Shown: positions 17,314 to 27,126, counted from the first letter of the stretch. The stretch: DNA of 64,000 nt from Variovorax paradoxus EPS (GCF_000184745.1 NC_014931.1:2046001-2110000), one strand, 5' to 3'. The notes: generated by a model not told the origin, from the sequence alone. Numbers and translations: made by a program.

Positions 17314-18230
17314 GTCTTTTCGTTGCGCAGTGCGGGCACCAGTTCGAGCACCGCATCGGCAAAGGTGCGCGGCGCTTCCTGCGGAAGGTTGTGGCCGGCG
17401 CCGGGCACGAGGCGGTGCGAGCGCGGTCCGCTGAAGCGGTGCGCGTGGGCCGATGCATCGGCCGGTGGCCGCACGCCGTCGTCGATGCCGTCGAAGGTGA
17501 TCGCCGGCACGGTGATCGCAGGCTGCGCGGCGAGGCGACGTTCGATGTCCGCATACGCCGGGTCGCCGGGCACGAGGCCGAAGCGGTGGCGGTACGAGTG
17601 GATCACCACATCGATGAAATCCGGATGGTCGAAGGCGGCGGCGCTGCGCTCGAAGGTGGCGTCGACGAACTGCCATGTCGGCGACCACAGTTTCCACAGC
17701 AGCTTCGCGATCGCCTTGCGGTCCTTCATGAGCCCGGCGCGGCCGCGTTCGCTGTGAAAGTAGTACTGGTACCAGAGGCTGTATTCGTTCTCGGGCGTGT
17801 CAGGCTCCATCGCCTTGGCGATGTTCTGGATGTTGTAGCTGTTGAGCGAGACGAGGCCCGCGCAGCGCTCGGGCCACAGCGCGGCGACCACGCAGGCGGC
17901 GCGGCCGCCCCAGTCGTAGCCGGCGAGCACCGCGCGGTCGATCTTCAACGCGTCGAGCAGCGCGAGCAGGTCGGCGCCGAACGCCGCCTGTTCGCCCGAG
18001 CGCGGCGTGGTGTCGGAGAGGAAGCGCGTGCCGCCGTAGCCGCGCATGTACGGCACGATCACGCGGCAGCCCTGGTCGGCGAGCATCGGCGCGACTTCGG
18101 CGTAGGTGTGGATGTCGTACGGAAAGCCGTGCATCAGCAGCACGGGCGGCCCGTCCGCGGGGCCGGCTTCGTGGTACGCGATTTCGAGGACGCCCGCCTC
18201 GATCTTGCGGAGGGGTTCCATGCGGTTCAT
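17310..18230 (-). CDS. Alpha/beta hydrolase with Asp nucleophile (haloalkane dehalogenase/epoxide hydrolase-like)
   Basis: Protein of 306 residues. The oxyanion loop is LLMHGFPYD (about 32-40). The nucleophile elbow reads AGYDWGGRAA with Asp106 in place of serine, as in haloalkane dehalogenases and soluble epoxide hydrolases, and a C-terminal PGAGHNLPQE carries the catalytic His. A cap domain lies between. The exact reaction (hydrolysis of an epoxide, halide or other substrate) cannot be read from the motifs. It is wedged between frmA (19 bp) and fghA (4-bp overlap), so it belongs to their transcript. ATG 18221 is a possible alternative start. Confidence 0.85.
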   Translation of the reverse strand: MNRMEPLRKIEAGVLEIAYHEAGPADGPPVLLMHGFPYDIHTYAEVAPMLADQGCRVIVPYMRGYGGTRFLSDTTPRSGEQAAFGADLLALLDALKIDRAVLAGYDWGGRAACVVAALWPERCAGLVSLNSYNIQNIAKAMEPDTPENEYSLWYQYYFHSERGRAGLMKDRKAIAKLLWKLWSPTWQFVDATFERSAAAFDHPDFIDVVIHSYRHRFGLVPGDPAYADIERRLAAQPAITVPAITFDGIDDGVRPPADASAHAHRFSGPRSHRLVPGAGHNLPQEAPRTFADAVLELVPALRNEKT

Positions 18231-18249
18231 GGCGAACGCCTCCTGTCGA

Positions 18250-19356
<1,107 letters not shown>

Positions 19357-19417
19357 GGCGGGTTCGGGGGAAAGAGGGAGAAAGAGGGGGGTGAGTGAGG
19401 CGAGGGCCCAAGAATAC

Positions 19418-20068
19418 TCAGGCAGGGCCAGCAGGGAAGATACCCGACATCCCGATGAACCCGGGGAGGTGTCGGAAATCCCAGACCCAGTTCCGGAGGG
19501 CGGGAAACTCGTCGAGCGAGATGCCGCCTTCGCCCGCCAGTGCGACATACGGGAAGCAGGCGAGATCGGCAATCGTCGGCTCGGGCGCCGCAGCCAGCCA
19601 TCGCAGGCCCGCGCTGGCCTGTTCGGCGAGGTGGTCGTCCAGCACGCGGAACACGGCGCGCGCGCCGCTGCGGCAGGCGTCGATGTCCAGGTGGTGGTAG
19701 CCGAGCGCGTCGTGCAGCCGGGCAGCCGAGGCGGTGCGGGTGATTTCGTCGGCCGTGGCGAGCCACATCGCAACCTGGCCGCGCAGCTTTGCGTCGTCCG
19801 GATACCAGCGGTGCTGCGCGTCGTGGCGGCTCGCGAGGTAGACCAGGATGGCCTGTGCGTCGCGCAGCACGAAGCCGTCGTCGTCGATCACCGGGAGCTG
19901 CCCGAGCGGGTTGACGTTCGCGAGGAACGCGGCCGACTTATGCGCGCGGCCCGGATGGAAATCGACCGGCACCGCTTCGTAGGCCATGCCAAGCCACGCC
20001 AGCATCTGGCGGACCTTGAAGCAGTTGCCCGAGAGCGGGTAGTCGTACAGCTTCAGCATCGTCGTCAT
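19418..20068 (-). CDS. Glutathione S-transferase-family protein (NdmE-like position)
   Basis: GST fold of 216 residues: thioredoxin-like N-terminus ([20 protein letters not shown], then [13 protein letters not shown] with the cis-proline, and [12 protein letters not shown]) and an all-helical C-terminal domain. ATG 20068 overlaps the oxygenase stop (ATGA), so the two are made together. In the caffeine pathway of Pseudomonas putida CBB5 a GST homologue (NdmE) is needed structurally to hold a Rieske-less oxygenase (NdmC) in its complex. The same pairing here suggests a scaffold rather than a detoxifying transferase; that is inference. Confidence 0.85.
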   Translation of the reverse strand: MTTMLKLYDYPLSGNCFKVRQMLAWLGMAYEAVPVDFHPGRAHKSAAFLANVNPLGQLPVIDDDGFVLRDAQAILVYLASRHDAQHRWYPDDAKLRGQVAMWLATADEITRTASAARLHDALGYHHLDIDACRSGARAVFRVLDDHLAEQASAGLRWLAAAPEPTIADLACFPYVALAGEGGISLDEFPALRNWVWDFRHLPGFIGMSGIFPAGPA

Positions 20069-20928
20069 GCGGCGGCCCTCGTGCCGAAGCGCATGCCGCG
20101 CTCGCGCAGCCAACGCCGGTAGGTGACCGAGGAGGTGTCGCCGCGCGTCGGCGTCTCGGCGCGGCCTTCGAGCGGCATGCGCTTGAAGGCGTGGTTCTCC
20201 AGGATCGGCTTGTCCTGTCCGAAGATCGTCTGCTGGAAGGCGACGAGCTCGGCGTCGGTGGAAACCTCGTCGAAGCAGGCGAGCATCGTGTGCGCGAGCA
20301 CGTGCTCGTCGTCGATCGGCTGCAGGAAGAGGGCGATGGCGTCCTGCGCGCCGGGGCGTGCGCTCGACTTGTAGAGCATGGCCGACAAGGGCTGCATCAC
20401 GCGGTACTTGTAAAGCACATCGGCGCCGCTGTCGTGCGCGGCCGAGGCGCGCGGCTGCCAGAAGCGGCAGTCGGTCGCCCAGATCTCGTTGGTGGCAGGG
20501 TCGATGTCCACCTGGTAGGGCGCCACCTCGGTGTGCGGCACCTTGCCGAGGTAGTCGGCGTGCACGAAGGGGAAGTGCGCCATGTCGAGGAAGTTCTCGA
20601 TCACGCGCAGGCCTGAGACTGCAACGCCGATGCCGCCGCAATCGACGGTGCGGCGGCCGGGCTCGGTGTACTCGGGGAACGCGAAGAGCGGGCGTGCGGG
20701 GCGGCCGCTCGGGCAGACCCATAGGTAGCCGTAGCGCGATTGCACCGCCAGCGGCTGTGCGGCGAGGCGGCATTGCGGCGTGCCGTCGGCATCGGCCCAG
20801 AGCGCCAGCGTTTCACCGAGCAGGCGGGTCGTGTACGGCCGTTGTTCGGAGGCGCCGGCGAGCGCGCTTGCGGGTCCAACGACGAGCCAGTCGTCGAGCA
20901 TGTTGGGATCGTCGGTGACGAAGGGCAT
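20065..20928 (-). CDS. Rieske-type non-haem iron oxygenase catalytic subunit lacking the Rieske centre
   Basis: Protein of 287 residues. The catalytic domain is intact: ENFLDMAHFPFVH (about 111-123) gives iron ligands His118 and His123 and the electron-bridging Asp115, and FGQDKPILE gives the likely third ligand Asp239. The N-terminal part keeps flanking strands (RLLGETLALWAD and YGYLWVCPSG) but the C-x-H...C-x-x-H cluster segment that normally lies between them is missing cleanly, with no frameshift. The cluster is supplied by the separate gene 10 bp upstream. This is the NdmC architecture. Demethylation (O- or N-) is the likely chemistry given the formaldehyde genes downstream. Confidence 0.85.
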   Translation of the reverse strand: MPFVTDDPNMLDDWLVVGPASALAGASEQRPYTTRLLGETLALWADADGTPQCRLAAQPLAVQSRYGYLWVCPSGRPARPLFAFPEYTEPGRRTVDCGGIGVAVSGLRVIENFLDMAHFPFVHADYLGKVPHTEVAPYQVDIDPATNEIWATDCRFWQPRASAAHDSGADVLYKYRVMQPLSAMLYKSSARPGAQDAIALFLQPIDDEHVLAHTMLACFDEVSTDAELVAFQQTIFGQDKPILENHAFKRMPLEGRAETPTRGDTSSVTYRRWLRERGMRFGTRAAA

Positions 20929-20938
20929 CGCGACTCCT

Positions 20939-21625
20939 TCAGCCCTGGGTTTCGATGGCGCTGCGCAGGTTGCGCGCGGCCGTGTGCAGGGTCTTCATCG
21001 CGTCGGACCCCGGAGGTGCCTCGGTCCACAGATGGACGAAAGTGAGTTGCGGCTGCGCGTCGAGCACGAGCGCAACAGATTGCACTTCTTCGAGCGCACC
21101 GCGAAATGCGCCCGTTGCCGCGTCGGCCGCAAAGCCCTGCTGTGCGAGGGCGTCACGCACGTCATGCGCGCCGGCTCGCAGCGTCAGCGTGCGGCAGAAG
21201 TGCCAGCCGGCCGGTATGGCATCGGCCAGCGATGGCGGCGCAGCAGACGCGTCCTCGGCAACAAGATTGACCCACAGCATGCCGGCCGCATCGACCGCGC
21301 CGAACACCTTGGCGCAGACGTTGCGCGGCGCCTGCATCGCCGGGTGCGCCGGAATGTTCACGCACTGCCCGTTGCCCGCGGCGTACTGCCAGCCGTGGTA
21401 AGCGCAGGCGAGGCGGTCTTCGATCACCTGGCCGAGCGTGAAGCGCACGCTGCGGTGCGGGCACCGGTTGTCCCAGGCCTGCGCCGCGCCGTCTGCCGAA
21501 CGCCAGAGCGCGAGCTCCTGGCCTTCCGCGAAGCCGGCGACGATGTTGGCGCCGGGGCGCAGATCGGCCGAACGGGCCACGGGGTGCCAACGAGGCATGT
21601 CGTGGGGAGCAGGGTCAGTGTTCAT
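20939..21625 (-). CDS. Stand-alone Rieske [2Fe-2S] protein with unknown C-terminal domain
   Basis: Protein of 228 residues with no signal peptide, so cytosolic. The Rieske cluster motif is complete: CPHRS (Cys55, His57) and CAYHGW (Cys74, His77). Residues 1-130 look like the N-terminal half of a ring-hydroxylating oxygenase alpha subunit or a ferredoxin component. Residues 140-228 do not match the mononuclear-iron catalytic domain; they form a small domain I do not recognise. First gene of the run; the oxygenase that lacks this cluster follows 10 bp later. It would pass electrons to that subunit from a reductase that is not encoded in the window. Confidence 0.83.
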   Translation of the reverse strand: MNTDPAPHDMPRWHPVARSADLRPGANIVAGFAEGQELALWRSADGAAQAWDNRCPHRSVRFTLGQVIEDRLACAYHGWQYAAGNGQCVNIPAHPAMQAPRNVCAKVFGAVDAAGMLWVNLVAEDASAAPPSLADAIPAGWHFCRTLTLRAGAHDVRDALAQQGFAADAATGAFRGALEEVQSVALVLDAQPQLTFVHLWTEAPPGSDAMKTLHTAARNLRSAIETQG

Positions 21626-21695
21626 GGTGTGGATTTCGCAGGGCCGTCGGGCGACCATAATTGTCGTCTCCGCCTCGACCAGACCCCGATTCACC
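21626..21695. promoter_or_regulatory. Divergent promoter region between Rieske operon and aroQ
   Basis: Seventy base pairs separate the two start codons. A CATAAT box (21656-21661) could serve as -10 for aroQ, and TATGGT on the other strand over the same bases as -10 for the Rieske operon. A GCGAC-N7-GTCGT dyad surrounds them (21651-21667). No good -35 is visible on either side, so the boxes are tentative. Confidence 0.3.
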
Positions 21696-22136
21696 ATGAA
21701 GAAAATCCTCGTTCTCAACGGCCCCAATCTCAACCTGCTCGGCACGCGCGAGCCCGAGCAATACGGACGCGACACGCTGGCCGATGTGGAGCAACTGTGC
21801 AAGGACACGGGCGCGAAGCTCGGCGTGGAGGTCGAATGCCGCCAGTCGAACCACGAAGGCGTGCTGATCGACTGGATCCAGGAAGCGGGCCGCGAAGTGG
21901 CCGCGGGCAACATGCTCGGCGTGGTGATGAACCCCGGTGCCTACACCCACACGTCGATCGCGCTGCACGACGCGATCAAGGGCGCGAGCGTGCCGCTCAT
22001 CGAGCTGCACATCTCGAACGTGCATGCGCGGGAAGAGTTTCGCCACAAGTCGTATATCTCGCCCGCGGCGCGCGGGATCATCGTGGGGCTGGGGGTGAAG
22101 GGCTACCCGCTGGCGATTGCCGCGCTGGTGCCCTGA
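21696..22136 (+). CDS. aroQ: Type II 3-dehydroquinate dehydratase
   Basis: Dehydrates 3-dehydroquinate to 3-dehydroshikimate in the shikimate pathway; the type II enzyme is a dodecamer without Schiff base. The 146 residues start with [20 protein letters not shown], where Tyr23 and the flexible-loop Arg18 act in catalysis. The substrate-binding NPGAYTHTS and the helix [20 protein letters not shown] follow. Full length and typical. It is divergent from the Rieske operon and convergent with the spoVR gene (10-bp gap). Confidence 0.96.
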   Translation: MKKILVLNGPNLNLLGTREPEQYGRDTLADVEQLCKDTGAKLGVEVECRQSNHEGVLIDWIQEAGREVAAGNMLGVVMNPGAYTHTSIALHDAIKGASVPLIELHISNVHAREEFRHKSYISPAARGIIVGLGVKGYPLAIAALVP

Positions 22137-22146
22137 CCCTGACCCG

Positions 22147-23697
22147 TTAGTACATCTGCTTGGGCGCCGTAGCCTTCCAGCTGCGGCTGATACGCCCCGC
22201 ACTGTCGATGCTTTCGAGGTGCACATCGAAACCCCAGAGCCGCGCAACGTGCTTGAGCACTTCTTCCGCTCCGTCGTGCAGCGGCAGATTGTTGCGCTGC
22301 GTGTGCCGCAGCGTCAGCGACCGGTCGCCGCGCGTCGCGACGCTCCACACCTGGATGTCGGGCTCGCGGCTGCTGATGTCGTACTGGCGTGAGAGCGATT
22401 CGCGCAGCGACTGATAGCCGCTGTCATCGTGGATGGCGGACACCTCGAGTTCGGCCTCGCTCTGGTAGTCGCGGATCGCGAACAGCCGGAAGTCGCGCAT
22501 CGTCTTCGGGCTCAGGAACTGGCCGACGAAGCTCTCGTCCTTGAAGTTGCGCATCGCGTAGTCGAGCGTCTTGACCCAGTCGGTGCCCGCGAAATCGGGG
22601 AACCAGCGACGGTCTTCCTCGGTGGGCTTCTCGCAGATGCGCCGCAGGTCGGTGAACATCTTGAAGCCCAGCGCATAGGGATTGATGCCGCTGTAGGCGC
22701 GGTGGCCCACCGGCGGCTGGAAGATCACGCCCGTGTGCGAGCTGAGCCATTCCATCATGAAGCCGTCTGCCAGTTGGCCGCGCTCGTACATGGTGTTGAG
22801 CAGCGTGTAGTGCCAGAAGGTGGCCCAGCCTTCGTTCATCACCTGCGTCTGGCGCTGCGGATAGAAGTACTGCGCGATCTTGCGCACGATGCGCACGACC
22901 TCGCGCTGCCAGGGTTCGAGCAGCGCCGCGTTCTTCTCGATGAAGTACAGCAGGTTCTCTTGCGGCTCCGAGGGAAAGCGGCGCGTGGCGTCGGACTCGG
23001 CCGCCTGCTCGGCGCGCTTGGGCAGCGTGCGCCAGAGGTCGTTCACCTGCTGCTGCATGTGGCGTTCGCGGTCGGCGCGCTGCGCGCTCTCTTGCGCCAA
23101 CGACCGCTTCTGCGGACGGCGATAGCGGTCGACGCCGTAGTTCATCAGCGCATGGCAGGAGTCGAGCAGTTCCTCGACGGCATCGAGGCCGTGCCGCTCC
23201 TCGCATTCGGCGATGTAGTGGCGTGCGTACACGAGGTAATCGATGATCGACGACGCATCGGTCCACATCCGGAACAGGTAGTTGCCCTTGAAGAAGCTGT
23301 TGTGGCCGTAAGCCGCATGCGCGATCACCAGGGCCTGCATGGCCATGGTGTTTTCTTCCATGAGGTAGGCGATGCACGGATCGGAGTTGATGACGATCTC
23401 GTACGCCAGGCCCATGTGGCCGCGCTTGTAGTTCTTCTCGGTCGCGATGAACTGTTTGCCGTACGACCAGTGGCGGTAGATCATCGGCATGCCCACGCTC
23501 GCGTAGGCATCCATCATCTGTTCGGCGGTGATCACTTCGAGCTGGTTGGGGTACACGTCCAGACCGAAGCCCTTGGCGGTCTTGGCGATCTCGGTGTGGT
23601 ACTGCTCGATCAGCTCGAAGGTCCAGTCCGAGGGGCTGGGCAGGCGCTCCAGCCTCAGGCCCGAGGGCGGGCGGTCAGTGGCGGCAGTGGTGTTCAT
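22147..23697 (-). CDS. SpoVR-family protein (YcgB-like)
   Basis: Cytosolic protein of 516 residues of the SpoVR/YcgB family, whose biochemical role is unknown. Recognisable blocks are WSYGKQFIATEKNYKRG, AYEIVINSDPCIAYLMEEN, QVMNEGWATFWHYTLLNTMY and YSGINPYALGFKMFTDLRR. The ribosome site GGAGG lies 7 bp before ATG 23697. It is the third gene of the prkA-yeaH-spoVR set, which occurs together in many proteobacteria and is linked to starvation and stress responses; a 61-bp gap separates it from yeaH. Confidence 0.92.
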   Translation of the reverse strand: MNTTAATDRPPSGLRLERLPSPSDWTFELIEQYHTEIAKTAKGFGLDVYPNQLEVITAEQMMDAYASVGMPMIYRHWSYGKQFIATEKNYKRGHMGLAYEIVINSDPCIAYLMEENTMAMQALVIAHAAYGHNSFFKGNYLFRMWTDASSIIDYLVYARHYIAECEERHGLDAVEELLDSCHALMNYGVDRYRRPQKRSLAQESAQRADRERHMQQQVNDLWRTLPKRAEQAAESDATRRFPSEPQENLLYFIEKNAALLEPWQREVVRIVRKIAQYFYPQRQTQVMNEGWATFWHYTLLNTMYERGQLADGFMMEWLSSHTGVIFQPPVGHRAYSGINPYALGFKMFTDLRRICEKPTEEDRRWFPDFAGTDWVKTLDYAMRNFKDESFVGQFLSPKTMRDFRLFAIRDYQSEAELEVSAIHDDSGYQSLRESLSRQYDISSREPDIQVWSVATRGDRSLTLRHTQRNNLPLHDGAEEVLKHVARLWGFDVHLESIDSAGRISRSWKATAPKQMY

Positions 23698-23735
23698 TGG
23701 AGTACCTCCGTGCTTCGCACTGCGGTGCGAGCTTG

Positions 23736-23752
23736 CTTGGGGCGGCCCGGCG
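23736..23752. repeat. Copy of a dispersed 17-bp GC-rich repeat core
   Basis: The 17-mer CTTGGGGCGGCCCGGCG in the gap between yeaH and spoVR is identical to 46320-46336. A small hairpin-forming segment precedes it (GCTTCGCACTGCGGTGCGAGC, 23712-23732). It is probably part of a Comamonadaceae intergenic repeat and lies within a co-directional operon. Confidence 0.5.
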
Positions 23753-23758
23753 CGGCGT

Positions 23759-25051
23759 TCATGAGGTGACCCCTTCCTTCTTGAACAGGTCGCGGAACAC
23801 AGGGTAGATGTCTTGCGCGTCAGCGACCTTGCGCATCGCAAAGTTGGGCTGCACGCCTTCGAGCTGCGCGTATTCCTGCCACAGGTTCTGCTCGGTCTCT
23901 GCCACCTGCACATAGGCGTAGTAGCGCACCACCGGCAGGATGTCGTTGACCAGCAGCTCGCGGCAGCGGCCGCTGTCCTGGTGCCAGTTGTCGCCGTCGC
24001 TGGCCTGTGCGCCGTAGACGTTCCATTCGCCGCTCGGGTAGCGCGCCTTGATGATCTCGTCCATCAGCACCAGCGCGCTCGAGACCACGGTGCCGCCGGT
24101 CTCGGTCGCGTGGAAGAACTCTTCCTCGGTCACTTCCTGTGCCTGCGTGTGGTGGCGCAGGAAGACCAGGTCGATCTTCTCGTAGTGCCGCGTGAGAAAC
24201 ATGTAGAGCAGCATGAAGAAGCGCTTGGCCATGTCCTTGCGCGCTTCGTCCATCGAGCCCGAGACGTCCATGAGGCAGAACATCACCGCCTTCGCGCTGG
24301 GCACCGGCGTCTTCACGCGGTTGCGGTAGCGCAGATCGATCGGGTCGATGTAGGGCACGTGCCGCATCGTGCGGCGCAGTTCGGCGATGCGCTCCTCTGT
24401 TTCGCGGATTTCCGTCTGGATCAGCGCCGAGGCGGCCTGCGGATGCGCCTTCAGGTGTTCGAGATGCAGCTCCAGCCGCTTGAGCTCCTTGCGTGGTTCG
24501 CCGCCCAGCGCGATACGGCGCGCGAGCGCCCCGCGCATCGAGCGCACCACGTGCAGGTTGTTGGGCGAACCGTCGCTCGTGAAGCCGGCGCGGTGGCTCT
24601 TCCACTCGGGCACGTCGGCGATCTGCGTGCGGATGAGGTGCGGCAGCGCGAGGTCGTCGAAGAAGACGCGCATGAACTCCTCGCGCGTGAGGCGGAAGAC
24701 GAAGTCGTCCTCGCCTTCGCCGCTGTCGCCCGCCTCGCCGCTCCCGGAGCCGCCGCTGCCCTGGCCGTCGGGGCGTGCGATGCGGTCGCCCTTCAGGTAC
24801 TCCTGGTTGCCCGGATGCACGTACTCGCGGTCGCCGCCGCGGGCGTGCCCGAACACCGGTTCGGACACGTCGTGGCGCGGCAGGGTCACGTCTTCGCCTT
24901 GCTCCAGTTCGCGGATGTTGCGGCCGCTGACGGCACGCCGCACCGCCTCCTGGATCTGCCCCTTGTAGCGCCGAAGGAAGCGCTCGCGGTTGCCAATGGA
25001 CTTGTTCTTGCCCGATAGCCGGCGGTCGATGATCTGCTGCAGGATGGCCAC
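23759..25051 (-). CDS. YeaH/YhbH-family protein (DUF444)
   Basis: Protein of 430 residues. The N-terminus IIDRRLSGKNKSIGNRERFLRRYKGQIQEA is diagnostic of the family; a Gly/Ser/Asp linker follows near residue 100. The C-terminal half has a von Willebrand A-like fold with the metal-ion site start FCLMDVSGSMDEARKD. YeaH accompanies the PrkA kinase in E. coli. GTG 25051 is preceded by GGAGG at a 9-base spacing, and no ATG fits. It lies between prkA and spoVR on the same strand. Confidence 0.92.
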   Translation of the reverse strand: MAILQQIIDRRLSGKNKSIGNRERFLRRYKGQIQEAVRRAVSGRNIRELEQGEDVTLPRHDVSEPVFGHARGGDREYVHPGNQEYLKGDRIARPDGQGSGGSGSGEAGDSGEGEDDFVFRLTREEFMRVFFDDLALPHLIRTQIADVPEWKSHRAGFTSDGSPNNLHVVRSMRGALARRIALGGEPRKELKRLELHLEHLKAHPQAASALIQTEIRETEERIAELRRTMRHVPYIDPIDLRYRNRVKTPVPSAKAVMFCLMDVSGSMDEARKDMAKRFFMLLYMFLTRHYEKIDLVFLRHHTQAQEVTEEEFFHATETGGTVVSSALVLMDEIIKARYPSGEWNVYGAQASDGDNWHQDSGRCRELLVNDILPVVRYYAYVQVAETEQNLWQEYAQLEGVQPNFAMRKVADAQDIYPVFRDLFKKEGVTS

Positions 25052-25078
25052 GATGTCAAACCTCCATTCAAAGACGGG

Positions 25079-25195
25079 TCACGACGCATTCCTTCGTCGA
25101 ACACCGAGGAACCGGCTTCGCCGGGCCTCTGGTGTTGCCCCCGGTAGGGGGTTGGCGAAGCGACACGAAGTGCGCGTAGCCTGGGGGCGAGCCAT
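25079..25195. repeat. Dispersed Comamonadaceae-type intergenic repeat
   Basis: The prkA-yeaH gap holds nested small palindromes: CCGGCTTCGCCGG (25110-25122 region) and CCCCCGGTAGGGGG (25139-25152 region), followed by a GAAGCGACACGAAGTGCG segment and GGGGGCGAGCC. I recognise this layout as a repeat commonly scattered between genes in this family. It can form stable RNA hairpins and may reduce read-through from prkA to yeaH. Confidence 0.55.
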
Positions 25196-25197
25196 AG

Positions 25198-27120
25198 CTA
25201 TGAACTCTTGCGAACGCGCAGATACCACTCGCACAAGAGGCGCACCTGCTTGGCGGTGTAGCCCTTCTCGACCATGCGCGTGACGAAGTCCTCGTGCTTC
25301 TTCTGCTCGTCGGCGCTGCTCTTGGTGTTGAAGCTGATTACCGGCAACAGTTCTTCGGTGTTGGAGAACATCTTCTTCTCGATCACCGCGCGCAGCTTCT
25401 CGTAGCTGGTCCACGCCGGGTTGCGCCCCGCGTTGCCGGCCCGTGCGCGCAGCACGAAGTTGACGATCTCGTTGCGGAAGTCCTTCGGGTTGCCGATGCC
25501 CGCGGGCCGTTCGATCTTCTCGAGCTCGGCGTTGAGCGAGGCCCGGTCGAACACTTCGCCGGTGTCCACGTCGCGGAACTCCTGGTCCTGGATCCAGTAG
25601 TCGGCGTAGGTCACGTAGCGGTCGAAGATGTTCTGGCCGTACTCGCTGTAGCTCTCCAGGTACGCGGTCTGGATTTCCTTGCCGATGAACTCGGCATAGC
25701 GCGGCGCCAAGAGCTCCTTGATGTAGCTGATGTACTTCTGCTCGACCTCCGGCGGGAACTGCTCGCGCTCGATCTGCTGCTCGAGCACGTACATCAGGTG
25801 CACCGGGTTGGCGGCCACCTCGGAACTGTCGAAGTTGAAGACCTTGGAGATGATCTTGAAGGCGAAGCGCGTGGAAACGCCGCTCATGCCCTCGTCGACG
25901 CCCGCGTAGTCGCGGTACTCCTGGATCGACTTGGCCTTGGGGTCGGTGTCCTTGAGGTTCTCGCCGTCGTACACCTGCATCTTGCTGAAGGTGCTGGAGT
26001 TCTCGGGTTCCTTCAGGCGCGTGAGCACCGAGAGCTGCGCCATCATGCGCAAGGTGCCGGGGGCGCAGGGCGCCTGGGCCAGCGACGAGTTGCGCACCAG
26101 CTTCTCGTAGATCTTGATTTCTTCCGAGGCGCGCAGGCAGTAGGGCACCTTGACGATGTAGATCCGGTCGAGGAAAGCCTCGTTGTTCTTGTTGTTGCGG
26201 AAGGCCTTCCACTCGCTCTCGTTGCTGTGCGCGAGCACGATGCCGTCGAACGGAATGGCGCCGAAGCCCTCGGTGCCCTTGAAGTTGCTCTCCTGCGTGG
26301 CCGTCAGCAGCGGGTGCAGCACCTTGATGGGCGCCTTGAACATTTCCACGAACTCCAAGAGGCCCTGGTTGGCCAGGCAGAGGCCCCCGGAGTAGGCGTA
26401 GGCGTCGGGGTCGTCCTGGGCGTAGGTCTCCAGCTTGCGGATGTCGACCTTGCCGACCAGCGAGGAGATGTCCTGGTTGTTCTCGTCGCCCGGTTCGGTC
26501 TTGGCGACCGCGATCTGCCGGAGCACCGAGGGGAAGCGCTTGACCACCTTGAACTGGCGGATGTCGCCCCCGTATTCCTCCAGGCGCTTGACGGCCCAGG
26601 GAGAAAGAATTCGATTCAGGTAACGGCGCGGGATGCCGTACTCCTTTTCAAGGATCTCGCCGTCTTCGAGCGCATCGAAGAGGCCGAGCGGCGATTCGTT
26701 CACCGGCGAACCATGGATCGCATAGAAGGGCACGTGCTCCATGAGCTGCTTCAGCCGCTCCGCGATCGAGCTCTTGCCGCCGCCGACCGGCCCGAGCAGG
26801 TAAAGGATTTGCTTCTTTTCCTCCAGCCCCTGCGCGGCGTGGCGGAAATAGGACACCACCTGTTCGATGGCGTCCTCCATGCCATAGAACTCCTTGAACG
26901 CCGGATAGATCTTGATGACCTTGTTGGCGAAGATGCGGGAAAGCCGGGGGTCGTTGCGGGTATCGACCAGCTCGGGCTCGCCGATGGCCTTGAGCATTCG
27001 CTCGGAGGCGGTGGCGTAAGCGGTGGGATCGCGCTTGCAGATATCGAGATATTCCTGCAGGGAGATCACCTCCTCGCGGGTGCGCTCGTAGCGGGCGGCA
27101 AAGTTGCTGATCACATCCAT
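25198..27120 (-). CDS. prkA: PrkA serine protein kinase (YeaG)
   Basis: Cytosolic AAA-type ATPase and protein kinase of 640 residues. The P-loop GPVGGGKSS lies near residues 110-118, the AAA region runs to about 380 (ending near FLDRIYIVKVPYCLR), and the C-terminal PrkA kinase-like domain follows. E. coli YeaG acts in nitrogen starvation and stationary-phase stress; relatives can be proteases. ATG 27120 sits 7 bp after GGAGG; a GTG two codons earlier (27126) is less well placed. First gene of prkA-yeaH-spoVR. Confidence 0.95.
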   Translation of the reverse strand: MDVISNFAARYERTREEVISLQEYLDICKRDPTAYATASERMLKAIGEPELVDTRNDPRLSRIFANKVIKIYPAFKEFYGMEDAIEQVVSYFRHAAQGLEEKKQILYLLGPVGGGKSSIAERLKQLMEHVPFYAIHGSPVNESPLGLFDALEDGEILEKEYGIPRRYLNRILSPWAVKRLEEYGGDIRQFKVVKRFPSVLRQIAVAKTEPGDENNQDISSLVGKVDIRKLETYAQDDPDAYAYSGGLCLANQGLLEFVEMFKAPIKVLHPLLTATQESNFKGTEGFGAIPFDGIVLAHSNESEWKAFRNNKNNEAFLDRIYIVKVPYCLRASEEIKIYEKLVRNSSLAQAPCAPGTLRMMAQLSVLTRLKEPENSSTFSKMQVYDGENLKDTDPKAKSIQEYRDYAGVDEGMSGVSTRFAFKIISKVFNFDSSEVAANPVHLMYVLEQQIEREQFPPEVEQKYISYIKELLAPRYAEFIGKEIQTAYLESYSEYGQNIFDRYVTYADYWIQDQEFRDVDTGEVFDRASLNAELEKIERPAGIGNPKDFRNEIVNFVLRARAGNAGRNPAWTSYEKLRAVIEKKMFSNTEELLPVISFNTKSSADEQKKHEDFVTRMVEKGYTAKQVRLLCEWYLRVRKSS

Positions 27121-27126
27121 GGTCAC

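Noticed and set aside
15862..17757. Very long plus-strand open frame opposite the GNAT, fghA and hydrolase genes
   Set aside because: Antisense open frames are normal in this GC-rich codon usage; the composition is His/Arg/Ala-rich and the minus-strand genes have clear families.
20065..20928. Rieske-less oxygenase read as a decayed pseudogene
   Set aside because: The frame is open for 287 codons, the iron-site residues are intact, the missing part is a clean excision of the cluster segment, and the missing motif is encoded next door.
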